Shown piece after piece: positions 14,185 to 21,180 of a stretch of DNA of 23,454 nucleotides. The DNA is taken from the NCBI GenBank assembly GCA_051002015.1, contig JBPCMS010000004.1, forward strand, positions 1 to 23,454, in the 5' to 3' direction. The position numbers were made by a program, and so were the translations under genes. Position 1 is the first letter of the stretch. Each line of letters begins with the position of its first letter. The stretch comes from JACDBE01 sp051002015 (GTDB taxonomy: Bacteria; Actinomycetota; Acidimicrobiia; Spongiisociales; UBA5794). Below the pieces are notes generated by a model. The model was not told where the DNA came from. It worked only from the letters and a program-made list of their open reading frames with translations, and ran no database searches.

Positions 14185-14190
14185 AGGGTA
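14185..14190 (-). promoter_or_regulatory. -10 element of leaderless terC transcript
   Basis: Minus-strand TACCCT ends seven bases before the ATG at 14177; no Shine-Dalgarno sequence is present. Confidence 0.45.
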
Positions 14191-14274
14191 CCGTGCCCCG
14201 GTCCCGACTCCCTGGATCTGCACCGACCGGGCACAATGCGAGCGATACGGCACAGCCGCAGCAGGAGGGGACGC

Positions 14275-14477
14275 ATGACAGGCATCACCGTTGCCGGCCA
14301 GGGCCGGGCGGCCGCCTCACCCTGGGGCGTCCGGTCAGCATCGACGAGACCGTTGCCTCGCCTCCGGGCCCGTTCCCCAAGATGGCGAAGGCGCGCATGG
14401 ATGCGGCCACGCCGATCACCGCAGGCGAGCAGACGGTCACCGTGTCGATGACCGTCAGCCTTGCCATCGACGGCTGA
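14275..14477 (+). pseudogene. Probable frameshifted SIMPL-domain (DUF541) remnant
   Basis: A ribosome binding site (AGGAGGGG, 14262-14269) precedes ATG 14275, which reads MTGITVAGQGRAAASP, the normal beginning of a SIMPL/DUF541 protein. That frame then turns Arg-rich and stops at 14451. A different frame from about 14313 on continues the family pattern: RLTLGRPVSIDETVAS, KMAKARMDAA and GEQTVTVSMTVSLAIDG, ending with TGA at 14475-14477. Joining the two frames gives a protein of about 67 residues, far shorter than the about 220 of intact members. I therefore read it as a truncated, frameshifted relic. A sequencing error or real short frameshifted protein cannot be excluded. Confidence 0.45.
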
Positions 14478-14484
14478 CCCGCCC

Positions 14485-14853
14485 TTGACCAAGCCTCGCT
14501 CGGAGTTCCGGAACCGGTTCTCGTTCCTGTCCGCCATCTTCGCCGTGGCCTGGGTGGGGGCGTCGTTCTTCAGACCCGACGCCGACTACGTGGTGCTCCC
14601 GGTGCTCACCGCCGCCGTCTTCCCGGTGAGCTACCGGCTGGCGATCGGCCCGGTGCCGGTGCCGTTCGCCATCGGCGCCGGGGTGGCCGGGGTGATCAAC
14701 ACCGTCTTCGTCGCCCTGGTCATGAGCGTTGCCGGGCTGCTGGCCCAGCCCAGCCTGTTCCCCTCGTTGGGCCCGATCGGCCAGGCGATGGCGCTCGGCA
14801 CCGCCGGGGCGGTGATCGGGGTGGCGGCGGCGACGGTCAAGCCGGGTCGGTGA
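14485..14853 (+). CDS. Small four-helix membrane protein of unknown function
   Basis: A 122-residue hydrophobic protein that I do not recognise. Four membrane helices can be seen: FLSAIFAVAWVGASFF, YVVLPVLTAAVFPVSYRLAI, VPFAIGAGVAGVINTVFVAL and IGQAMALGTAGAVIGVAAAT. The N-terminus, TKPRSEFRNRF, is basic and so probably cytoplasmic. No ATG is available in frame; TTG at 14485 or TTG at 14461 are the candidate starts, neither with a good ribosome binding site. It follows the SIMPL relic by seven bases. Its 3' end overlaps the convergent MFS gene by 17 bases (14837-14853). The codon use and clean helices argue that it is real, but its start is uncertain. Confidence 0.65.
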   Translation: MTKPRSEFRNRFSFLSAIFAVAWVGASFFRPDADYVVLPVLTAAVFPVSYRLAIGPVPVPFAIGAGVAGVINTVFVALVMSVAGLLAQPSLFPSLGPIGQAMALGTAGAVIGVAAATVKPGR

Positions 14854-16027
14854 CCATCGCCGCCCGCATCCTGGCCCGCTCCCACACGACGAACACCGTC
14901 AGCCCGGAGAGGATCACCGCACCGACCATGCGGAAGGTGGTCGGGTAGCCCGAGGCCACGATCATCAGACCGACCAGCGGCGCCCCCACCAGGTAGACCA
15001 TGTCGATCAGCCCGGAGAAGATGGCCAGCCCGGTGCCCCGCTCCTCGACACGTGCCCGGTTCACCAGCGCCGTCGTGATCAGCGGGAACAGAAACCCGTG
15101 ACCGAATCCGCCGAGAACGGCGGCGGCGACCAGACCCAGGACCGAGGAGGTGTACCCCAGCACGAGGAACTGGACGCCGACCAGGGAGCCGGCGGTGGTG
15201 AGCAGCGGCAGCGGCCCCATCCGATCGATTCGGGCGGAGCCGAACAGCCGCACCATGATCGCCACCGCGGCGTAGGTCCCCAGGTACAGGCCGACCGAGC
15301 CGAAGCCGGCCTCGTCGACATAGGTGCGCATGAAGGTGAACAGGGTCATGATCCCGGTGGCGAAGGTGCAGGTGAGCAGCCACAGGGGCAACAGGTCGCC
15401 CTGGTGGAGCACGCGCAGGAATCCGCGGTGGATCTCCCGTTCGGGATCCTGGGAGGCGATGGGGGGCAGCCGCCAGGCGATCAGCCAGCCCACCACGGCA
15501 AGCACCGCCGCCAGGACGAAGAGCCGCTCGAAGTTCCCCTCACCGACCACCAGATCGCCGATCACCGAGCCGAGCCCGATGGGGAGCAGCCCGGAGATCC
15601 CGAGCAGGGCGAAGCCCTGGGTGCGGCGCTGCTCGGGGACGATGTCGGAGCCGAAGGCGAGCAGGTTGGTGAACAGCAGGATCTCGGTCGAGGTGTACAC
15701 CATGCGGACGGCGAAGGCGGTGGGCCCGTCGTCGGTGACCACCAGCCATGCCGCCGACGCCAGCGCCAGCACCGGGGCACCCATCAGGAAGATCCGTTTG
15801 CGCCCCACCTGGTCGATCACCCGACCCATCAGCGGGCGGAGGGCGAGGGCGACCACGGCCCCCGAGGCGTAGATCAGACCGATCCTGGCCTCGGTGGCGC
15901 CGACGCTCTGCAGGAACCCGGGGAGATGGATCATCAACCCGAACGACATCTCCTGGCAGAACCCGACCACCCACAGGGTGATGAACACCGGGGTGAAGAG
16001 AGCGGGCCGTTCCTCCGGCTTGTTCAT
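14837..16027 (-). CDS. MFS transporter
   Basis: A 396-residue major facilitator superfamily transporter with 12 predicted helices. The N-half has FTPVFITLWVVGFCQEMSFG as helix 1 and the loop 2-3 signature LRPLMGRVIDQVGRKRIFLM, close to the canonical G-x3-D-R-x-G-R-R/K. A cytoplasmic linker (IASQDPEREIHRGFLRVLHQ) separates the halves, and the second half has RLFGSARIDRMGPLPLLTTA, the repeated loop motif. The pattern resembles drug/metabolite exporters of the Bcr/EmrD or YfcJ-like group, but the substrate is unknown. It begins 25 bases after the SRAP gene stop and may share its transcript. Its end overlaps the convergent small membrane gene. Confidence 0.92.
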   Translation of the reverse strand: MNKPEERPALFTPVFITLWVVGFCQEMSFGLMIHLPGFLQSVGATEARIGLIYASGAVVALALRPLMGRVIDQVGRKRIFLMGAPVLALASAAWLVVTDDGPTAFAVRMVYTSTEILLFTNLLAFGSDIVPEQRRTQGFALLGISGLLPIGLGSVIGDLVVGEGNFERLFVLAAVLAVVGWLIAWRLPPIASQDPEREIHRGFLRVLHQGDLLPLWLLTCTFATGIMTLFTFMRTYVDEAGFGSVGLYLGTYAAVAIMVRLFGSARIDRMGPLPLLTTAGSLVGVQFLVLGYTSSVLGLVAAAVLGGFGHGFLFPLITTALVNRARVEERGTGLAIFSGLIDMVYLVGAPLVGLMIVASGYPTTFRMVGAVILSGLTVFVVWERARMRAAMVTDPA

Positions 16028-16052
16028 GCCCGGCGGATCGGCGGCAGGCTGG

Positions 16053-16745
16053 TCACTGGTCGACGGCCGGAGTGGTCAGCGGTTCGATCAGCTCGGGCAC
16101 GTTGTTGGCGACCTTGTTGACCAGCGTGGACACCGGGTGGGCGCTGATGGCCACGTCGGGCGCCACCGTGAGCAGGGGCAGCAGGACATCGGGGTCACCG
16201 ACCTCGGGATCGAGCCAGGTGGCCCAGGCGTCCTCGCCCAGCATCACCGGCATTCGATCGTGGATCGGGGCGACGACCTCGTTGGGCTCAGCGGTGATGA
16301 TGGTGCAGCTGCGGAACCGCTCCCCCGTCTCGGGGTCCTTCCACGACGCCCACAACCCAGCCAGGGCGAGGGGGGCGCCGTCGTCGCGGTGGACGTAGTG
16401 GGGCAGCTTGCCCTTGGGACGGACCTGCCACTCGTAGAAGCCGTCCGCCGGGATCAGGCAGCGGCGCCCGGTGAACGACTCACGGAACGCCGGCTTGGTG
16501 GCGATGGTCTCGACCCTGGCATTGATGTTGCGGGCGGCGATGCGCCGGTCCTTCGCCCACCACGGGACCAGCCCCCACGAGAACGATCCCAACAGCCGCT
16601 CCCCGTCGTGCTCGGCCACGGCGTACACCTGGTCGGTGGGGGCGACGTTGTACGAAGCGGGGAGGATCGAGGCGACGATGCGGGCGGTGGAGAACAGGTC
16701 GGCGTACACCTCGGGTTCGGCTGCCTGGACGAAACGACCGCACAT
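16053..16745 (-). CDS. SOS response-associated peptidase (SRAP; YedK/HMCES family)
   Basis: A 230-residue SRAP protein. Family members form a stable thiazolidine DNA-protein crosslink with abasic sites in single-stranded DNA through Cys2, shielding the lesion. Key residues are in place: Cys2 in MCGRF, SYNVAPTDQV with the conserved Asn, WGLVPWWAKDRRIAARNINA, RVETIATKPAFRESF with the catalytic Glu region, RRCLIPADGFYEWQ, and the His in APIHDRMPVML. The length is normal. The ATG at 16745 is fixed because Cys must be residue 2. CAGACT, a weak -10-like hexamer, ends seven bases upstream. No LexA box is obvious. It is 47 bases after the ABC permease stop on the same strand, and I infer only loose linkage. 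Confidence 0.96.
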   Translation of the reverse strand: MCGRFVQAAEPEVYADLFSTARIVASILPASYNVAPTDQVYAVAEHDGERLLGSFSWGLVPWWAKDRRIAARNINARVETIATKPAFRESFTGRRCLIPADGFYEWQVRPKGKLPHYVHRDDGAPLALAGLWASWKDPETGERFRSCTIITAEPNEVVAPIHDRMPVMLGEDAWATWLDPEVGDPDVLLPLLTVAPDVAISAHPVSTLVNKVANNVPELIEPLTTPAVDQ

Positions 16746-16792
16746 GGGGGCCAGTCTGCCAGGCGTCCGGACGCCTCGAGCCGCCGGACGGA

Positions 16793-17635
16793 TCAGGTCT
16801 CGTCGACCGCCACGGGGGTCTTCCGACCCACCCGCTCCCCTCCCTTGGGCTCCCAGCGGAAGAGGCGGATGGCGAGCAGGACGGCGCCGATGCCCCATGT
16901 CGCCATCACCCCGAGCTCGGGCCAGTGGACGTGGTCGAGCCACCCTTCGGTGGCGGCGATGACCTGGGGGTTGAAGGCGTCCTGGAAGGCGGTGGCAAAC
17001 GGTTTGAGCGGGAAGATCTCCCCCACCGTCGTCACCCATCCCGGGGTGTTGGACCCCGGCGGGATGAAGATGTCCGAGATGAAGGCGAGCGGGAGCAGGG
17101 TGGCGTTGGTCACCGCCGGGGCCGACTCCCCGCTCGGGCTGAGCGCCGCCGCCAGCATCCCCAGGGCCGACCAGCACGCCACCCCGACGGCGAAGCTGAT
17201 CAGCAGCGACGGCACCGCCTCGGGGTAGATCCTGACCCCGAAGAAGGCGATCCCGAACCCGAGCATGATCGCCGCCGAGATGGCGGCGAGGTAGGCCGCA
17301 GAACCGATCCTGCCAGCGAGGTACATCCACGGGGGCAGCGGGGTGCCCCTGACCCGCTTGAGAATGCCCAGGTCGCGCGAGATGGCGGTGCCGATGGCGA
17401 GGTTGGTGTAGGTGGCGGACACCGCCCCGAACACGGCCAGCGCCGGGGCGTAGAACTGGGCCGTGGTGACACCGAGCTCGGGGATCTCCTCGTTGCCGAA
17501 GATCAGGGTGAACACGATCAGGAACATCAGCGGGAACGCCAGGGTGAAGAAGGCCGCCACCGGCGTCCGCCAGAAGATGGTGTTCTGGTAGCGGATCTGA
17601 TCCCAGATCAGGGCGCGGTCGGACGGGCGGCTCAC
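16793..17635 (-). CDS. ABC-2 type transporter permease
   Basis: A 280-residue membrane subunit of an ABC exporter of the DrrB/NodJ type. The N-terminus is SDRALIWDQIRYQNTIFWRT, typical of the amphipathic elbow helix, followed by FFTLAFPLMFLIVFTLIFGN. RDLGILKRVRGTPLPPWMYL is the family's coupling-region signature (KRLRGTPLP). Further helices follow, including ACWSALGMLAAALSPSGESA and ATLLPLAFISDIFIPPG (the conserved P-x-FIS-x-F-P motif). About six membrane segments are seen. Its ATG overlaps the stop of the ATPase gene by four bases (17632-17635), so the pair is co-translated. The exported compound, possibly a drug, lipid or antibiotic, cannot be told. Confidence 0.93.
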   Translation of the reverse strand: MSRPSDRALIWDQIRYQNTIFWRTPVAAFFTLAFPLMFLIVFTLIFGNEEIPELGVTTAQFYAPALAVFGAVSATYTNLAIGTAISRDLGILKRVRGTPLPPWMYLAGRIGSAAYLAAISAAIMLGFGIAFFGVRIYPEAVPSLLISFAVGVACWSALGMLAAALSPSGESAPAVTNATLLPLAFISDIFIPPGSNTPGWVTTVGEIFPLKPFATAFQDAFNPQVIAATEGWLDHVHWPELGVMATWGIGAVLLAIRLFRWEPKGGERVGRKTPVAVDET

Positions 17636-18540
17636 TCGCCCTCCTGCGACCCGACCAGGTCGAGGTAGACGTCCTCGAGGCTTGGCTTGCGGACCTCGAT
17701 GTGGTCGAGGGTGAAGCCGCCTTCGAGGGCCCAGCCGGTGAGTCGGTGCAGGACCCTGGTGGGCTCGGTGGTGGTGACGGTGAGCGGGCCGTCATCGGAG
17801 CGGTCGACGGCGAGGTCCTGGGGAAGGTCGAACGGCCGGCTGGCCCCCACCCGGAAGCTGATCACCGAGGCGGCGGAGGCCCGGCCTCCGAGCGTGGCCG
17901 GGGTGCCCTCGGCGATGATCCGCCCCGACGAGATCACCGCCAGCCGGTCGGCGAGCTGCTGGGCCTCGTCCATGTAGTGGGTGGTGAGCAGCACGGTCTT
18001 ACCCAGGCTGCTCAAGCCCTCGACCACGGTCCACGCCTGGCGCCGGGCGGAAGGGTCGAAGCCGGTGGTCGGCTCGTCGAGGAAGAGCACATCGGGATCA
18101 CCCACCATCCCCAGGGCAAGCTCGAGGCGGCGCTTCTGCCCACCCGACAGCGTCCTGATGCGACGTCTGGCCTTCGGCCGCAGCCCGACCAGATCGATCA
18201 GCTCGTCGACGCTCCGCTGCTTGGGGAACATGGACCCGTACAACTGAAGCGCCTCCCGCACCGTGAGGACGTCCTCCACCGCCTGTTGCTGGAGCACGAT
18301 GCCGATCTGCTCGCGGAAGGGGCGTCCACCGGTCTGGGGATCGAAGCCGAGCACCGACACCTCCCCCGAGGTACGGGGCCGGTGCCCCTCGAGGATCTCC
18401 ACCGTGGTGGTCTTGCCCGCCCCGTTGGGCCCGAGCAGGGCGAAGACCTCGCCCTCCTCTATGGTCAGATCGACCCCGTCGACCGCGGTCACGTCACCGT
18501 ACGACTTGTAGAGCTGTCGAGCCTCGATGGCGGGGGGCAT
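17632..18540 (-). CDS. ABC exporter ATP-binding protein (DrrA-like)
   Basis: A 302-residue nucleotide-binding subunit. Walker A is GPNGAGKTT (37-45), the Q-loop follows at about GIVLQQQAVEDVLT, the signature is LSGGQKRRLELAL, Walker B is VLFLDEPTTGFD, and the switch His is in LLTTHYMDEAQQLADR. The C-terminal about 80 residues, ending in KPSLEDVYLDLVG, are the tail domain usual for the DrrA/NodI-type exporters. It powers the permease encoded just downstream. The ATG at 18540 has TAGGCT seven bases upstream and no ribosome binding site, so a leaderless transcript is likely. It is divergent from the MpaB-like gene. Confidence 0.96.
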   Translation of the reverse strand: MPPAIEARQLYKSYGDVTAVDGVDLTIEEGEVFALLGPNGAGKTTTVEILEGHRPRTSGEVSVLGFDPQTGGRPFREQIGIVLQQQAVEDVLTVREALQLYGSMFPKQRSVDELIDLVGLRPKARRRIRTLSGGQKRRLELALGMVGDPDVLFLDEPTTGFDPSARRQAWTVVEGLSSLGKTVLLTTHYMDEAQQLADRLAVISSGRIIAEGTPATLGGRASAASVISFRVGASRPFDLPQDLAVDRSDDGPLTVTTTEPTRVLHRLTGWALEGGFTLDHIEVRKPSLEDVYLDLVGSQEGE

Positions 18541-18547
18541 GGCCGGC

Positions 18548-18637
18548 AGCCTACCGCCCGCCGGGCAAGGCCATCCTCCCGCCTCGGGAGAAGCACCACC
18601 CCGGCTCGCCGGTCTCGCCGCCCGACCTGGCTAGCTT
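18548..18637. promoter_or_regulatory. Divergent leaderless promoters, ABC exporter and MpaB-like gene
   Basis: The minus-strand TAGGCT (complement of 18548-18553) ends seven bases before the ATG at 18540. The plus-strand TAGCTT (18632-18637) ends six bases before the GTG at 18644. Both hexamers fit TANNNT, and neither gene has a Shine-Dalgarno sequence. No clear shared operator palindrome is visible in the 103-base gap. Confidence 0.45.
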
Positions 18638-18643
18638 GCGGTT

Positions 18644-19459
18644 GTGGGTGACACGGGGTTCTTCGGACCGGACTCGATGATGTGGCGGGTCAACAAGGAG
18701 GTGACGACGCTGTTCGGCGGGGCGCGGGCGCTGCTGATGCAGGCGGCGCATCCGCTGGTGGCCGCCGGGGCCCGGCAGACCGGCGCCTACCGGCGCCATC
18801 CCTGGGCCCGGCTGATCCGCACCGCCACCATGCAGAGCCAGCTGACCTTCGGGACCAGACGCTCGGCGCTGGAGGTGGCCGACCGTATCAACCGCCTCCA
18901 CGCCGTGATCAAGGGCATCGACCCGGTGACCGGCGAGTGGTACGACGCCCTCGACTACGACCAGCTGCTCTGGGTCCACGCCGCCCTCGAGGTCAGCGTG
19001 CTCGACTTCTACCGGCTCACCATCGGCGAACTGACTCCCGACGAGCTGGAGCGGTACCACCAGGAGAACCTCACCGCCGCCGAGATGCTCCTGCTCCCCC
19101 GTTGGTACGTGCCAGGGACCTACCGGTCCACCCGCCGCTACGTCGAGGACGTCATCGGCAGCGGCCGGCTGCTGCGCACCGATGTCGCCGACGAAGTGTC
19201 CAACCTGATCGTGTCGGGGGCGGTGCCGACCCGGATCAAACCGCTGTGGGCGTTCGTCTCGCTGGCCGCCATCGGCACGCTCGATCCACGGCTGCGCCAC
19301 CTGTACGGGCTGTCGTGGTCGCCGGTCAAGGCCACCGCCCTCGATTGGAACCTGGCCGCCATGCGCCGGGGCCTGCCGTTGGCGCCTCGCCGTCTGCGCA
19401 CCATCAGCCCGGCCCGGTGGGCGGAGGCGCTGGCGTCGCCACCACACGCGATCCGCTGA
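18644..19459 (+). CDS. Oxygenase MpaB/DUF2236 family protein
   Basis: A 271-residue protein of the DUF2236 family, which includes MpaB-type oxygenases and the latex-clearing rubber oxygenase Lcp, a b-type haem dioxygenase. Seen here: MMWRVNKEVTTLFGGARALL, AAHPLVAAGARQTGAYRRHP, and then RLIRTATM with Arg and Thr spaced as in the haem pocket of Lcp (R59 or R56, T60). LLWVHAALEVS supplies His112, the likely proximal haem ligand. The C-terminal PRRLRTISPARWAEAL is a usual ending. No signal peptide is present, so it is probably cytoplasmic, unlike secreted Lcp. The substrate is unknown. The GTG at 18644 is preceded by TAGCTT at leaderless spacing. Its stop codon is part of a repeated sequence (see 19405-19607). 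Confidence 0.88.
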   Translation: MGDTGFFGPDSMMWRVNKEVTTLFGGARALLMQAAHPLVAAGARQTGAYRRHPWARLIRTATMQSQLTFGTRRSALEVADRINRLHAVIKGIDPVTGEWYDALDYDQLLWVHAALEVSVLDFYRLTIGELTPDELERYHQENLTAAEMLLLPRWYVPGTYRSTRRYVEDVIGSGRLLRTDVADEVSNLIVSGAVPTRIKPLWAFVSLAAIGTLDPRLRHLYGLSWSPVKATALDWNLAAMRRGLPLAPRRLRTISPARWAEALASPPHAIR

Positions 19460-19607
19460 AGTTCAACCTAAGGCCGTGGCGTGTCGCCACGACACGCGAT
19501 CCGCTGATGTTGAGGCGGAACACCGAACCCAAGGTTCTCCGTACCCCTGGCGAGTACCAATCCGCTGAAGTTCGGTGGCGCCAGCCCGGCACCGTGGGCG
19601 GAGGCGC
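19405..19607. repeat. Cluster of diverged direct repeats copied from the 3' end of the MpaB-like gene
   Basis: The sequence CGATCCGCTGAAGTTC (19449-19464), which contains the gene's own TGA stop, recurs at 19497-19512 as CGATCCGCTGATGTTG and at 19558-19573 as CAATCCGCTGAAGTTC. In the first two copies CGCCAC and ACACG precede it. The coding segment from 19405 (CAGCCCGGCCCGGTGGGCGG, continuing AGGCGC) reappears, little changed, from 19581 (CAGCCCGGCACCGTGGGCGG, continuing AGGCGC). Between copies, CGTGGCG-TGT-CGCCACG (19475-19491) and GTGTCG-CCA-CGACAC (19481-19495) form two mutually exclusive hairpins. The whole fills the 158-base gap before the convergent exonuclease gene, where it may also act as terminator. 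Confidence 0.75.
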
Positions 19608-19617
19608 CGGTCGGGAC

Positions 19618-20487
19618 CTAGTCGGCCCAGCGGGGCACCCGGTCGGCCAGGCTCTCGAACCCGTATCGCTCACAGAACGCATCGAACGGTTCACGGGGCA
19701 CACCGCGCCACTCGAGGTCGGGCAGGGTCTCGGTGATGGGGACGTCGCGGCGGAGCGTGGCCAGGAACCGGTAGAGCAGGGCGTCACCGATCTGGGAGCG
19801 CAGGGTGGCGCACAGCTTGTCGGCGCCCCGCACGGCGACGTCCCACCGGGAGGCCTCGAGCGGGATGTCCTCGAGGTGGCCGTACCGGGCGAGGATCGCC
19901 CCCGCCGACTTGGCGCCCCACCCGGGGAGCCCCGGATAGCCGTCAGCGCTGTCGCCGACCAACCCCAGGTAGTCGGGGATCGACTCGGGGACCACCCCGA
20001 ACTTCTCGATCACCTGCAGCTCGTCGACCTCCTTCTGGTTGCGGCGCTCGTACCCGATCACGTTGGGATGGCCGTAGAGCTGGGCCATGTCCTTGTCGGG
20101 GGTGAGCACCACCACCTGGTCGACCTGGTCAGCCCAACGGTGCGCCGCCGTAGCCAAGGCATCGTCCGTCTCGAACTCGAACATCGACCACACCACGACA
20201 CCCATCGCCCGCAGACCGTCCTCGGCGAGAGGGAACTGGTCGAGCAGCTTGGGGTCGATGCCGGCGCTGGTCTTGTACGCCGGGTAGATGTCGTTGCGGA
20301 ATGACTCGATGACGGTGTCGAACGCCGCCGCCAGGTGGGTCACATCGGCCTGGCCGAGCAACCCGAGCGTCGAGGCCATGATCCCGTAGGTTCCGCCCAC
20401 CTCCCGTCCGTAGGGCGAGGTGCGGGGCGGCGCCCCGAAGTACGACCGGAACAGCTCGTAGGTGCCGTCGAGCAGATGCAGTTTCAC
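19618..20487 (-). CDS. 5'-3' exonuclease / flap endonuclease-like protein (PIN + H3TH)
   Basis: A 289-residue protein like the N-terminal 5' nuclease of DNA polymerase I. The acidic metal-binding residues appear in order: Asp7 in MKLHLLDGTYELFRSYFG, Asp57 in LAAAFDTVIESFRNDIYPAY, Glu106/Asp108/Asp109 in FEFETDDALAT, Asp131/Asp133 in LTPDKDMAQL, and Asp179/Asp182 in LVGDSADGYPGLPGWGAKSA, the last leading into the helix-3-turn-helix DNA-binding motif. The helical arch region is short (around SFRNDIYPAYKTSAGIDPKL). It is expected to remove RNA primers or 5' flaps in the cytoplasm. The start is GTG 20487, with TAGTGT seven bases upstream on the minus strand and no ribosome binding site. It is divergent from the gene at 20555. 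No polymerase domain is attached, so it is a stand-alone nuclease. Confidence 0.93.
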   Translation of the reverse strand: MKLHLLDGTYELFRSYFGAPPRTSPYGREVGGTYGIMASTLGLLGQADVTHLAAAFDTVIESFRNDIYPAYKTSAGIDPKLLDQFPLAEDGLRAMGVVVWSMFEFETDDALATAAHRWADQVDQVVVLTPDKDMAQLYGHPNVIGYERRNQKEVDELQVIEKFGVVPESIPDYLGLVGDSADGYPGLPGWGAKSAGAILARYGHLEDIPLEASRWDVAVRGADKLCATLRSQIGDALLYRFLATLRRDVPITETLPDLEWRGVPREPFDAFCERYGFESLADRVPRWAD

Positions 20488-20494
20488 GGTCGGG

Positions 20495-20548
20495 ACACTA
20501 CCGGCGACCGTAGAGACGACACACCGGCCGGGGACCGGTAACTACCGT
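20495..20548. promoter_or_regulatory. Back-to-back leaderless promoters, exonuclease and unknown gene
   Basis: In a 67-base gap the minus-strand TAGTGT (complement of 20495-20500) ends seven bases before GTG 20487, and the plus-strand TACCGT (20543-20548) ends six bases before GTG 20555. The two -35 regions would overlap, so the promoters may compete. Confidence 0.45.
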
Positions 20549-20554
20549 GACGAT

Positions 20555-21049
20555 GTGAACGAACGCCGTTCCGTCTACGTCACCGGTGTGCTTGAGATGA
20601 GGAGCCCGCTGTTCTCCAGCGACTGGAGCCTGCGCCAGCACGGCGCCGAGCTGGCCAGTATCAGGCGCCGCCGCTACACCAGCGTCGTCGACATCACCCA
20701 CGGCGACCGGATCGTCATCGAGCCCGTCGCCCAGGGCACCGTGCGGGCCATCACCGGTAACAAGGAGGTGGCCCGCATCACCCGCGAGTCCTGGCTGGGC
20801 CGGCGCTGGGAGGTGACGGGTCCCGGCTTCACCTACGATCTGGTGAGCCAGGCCAAACCGCGGCGCTGGCGGTTGACGCTGGCCAACGGCCAGATCAGCG
20901 AGCTCGAGGGTGGGTTCGGCTCGTACAACAAGGTGAGGATCGTCAACCAGGTGGCGGTGCCGCTGGCGGCCGTGCTCCTGTCGTGGCATGTGGTTGCCCG
21001 GCCCTGGGAGGCCGTTGCCGAGCCGCAGATTTTTCTCCCGGCTCCGTGA
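20555..21049 (+). CDS. Protein of unknown function, possibly LURP-one/scramblase-like fold
   Basis: A 164-residue protein I cannot name. It begins VNERRSVYVTGVLEMRSPLF at GTG 20555. The middle is a run of short predicted beta strands with basic turns (SLRQHGAELASIRRRRYTSV, DITHGDRIVIEPV, VARITRESWLGRRWEVTGPG, TYDLVSQAKPRRWRLTLANG), a spacing that resembles the tubby-like LURP-one/scramblase fold; this is a guess from pattern only. A single hydrophobic stretch (NQVAVPLAAVLLSWHVVARP, about 133-152) near the C-terminus could be a membrane anchor or buried helix. No catalytic motif is apparent. It is divergently transcribed from the exonuclease. Codon use and start spacing support a real gene. 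Confidence 0.7.
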   Translation: MNERRSVYVTGVLEMRSPLFSSDWSLRQHGAELASIRRRRYTSVVDITHGDRIVIEPVAQGTVRAITGNKEVARITRESWLGRRWEVTGPGFTYDLVSQAKPRRWRLTLANGQISELEGGFGSYNKVRIVNQVAVPLAAVLLSWHVVARPWEAVAEPQIFLPAP

Positions 21050-21107
21050 CCATCCCGGCGGACCCGGGTCGGTGCCGTGCATCGATGCGGCCGATCCACC
21101 GGGCTTG

Positions 21108-21137
21108 TTGAAAGGTTCGGGTGCTACGGGCTAGGTT
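21108..21137 (+). promoter_or_regulatory. Promoter of amino-acid ABC importer operon
   Basis: TTGAAA (21108-21113) and TAGGTT (21132-21137) are 18 bases apart. The expected start near 21144 gives a leader of about 37 bases that carries AGGAGG (21167-21172), eight bases before the ATG at 21181. It differs from the leaderless neighbours in having a full leader and strong ribosome binding site. Confidence 0.55.
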
Positions 21138-21180
21138 CATCAATAGATCTGCGTCGCTGTGACGTTAGGAGGATCTCCGA

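Noticed and set aside
19405..19607. CRISPR-like array
   Set aside because: Only three short, diverged copies with unequal gaps, one inside a gene end, and no cas genes.
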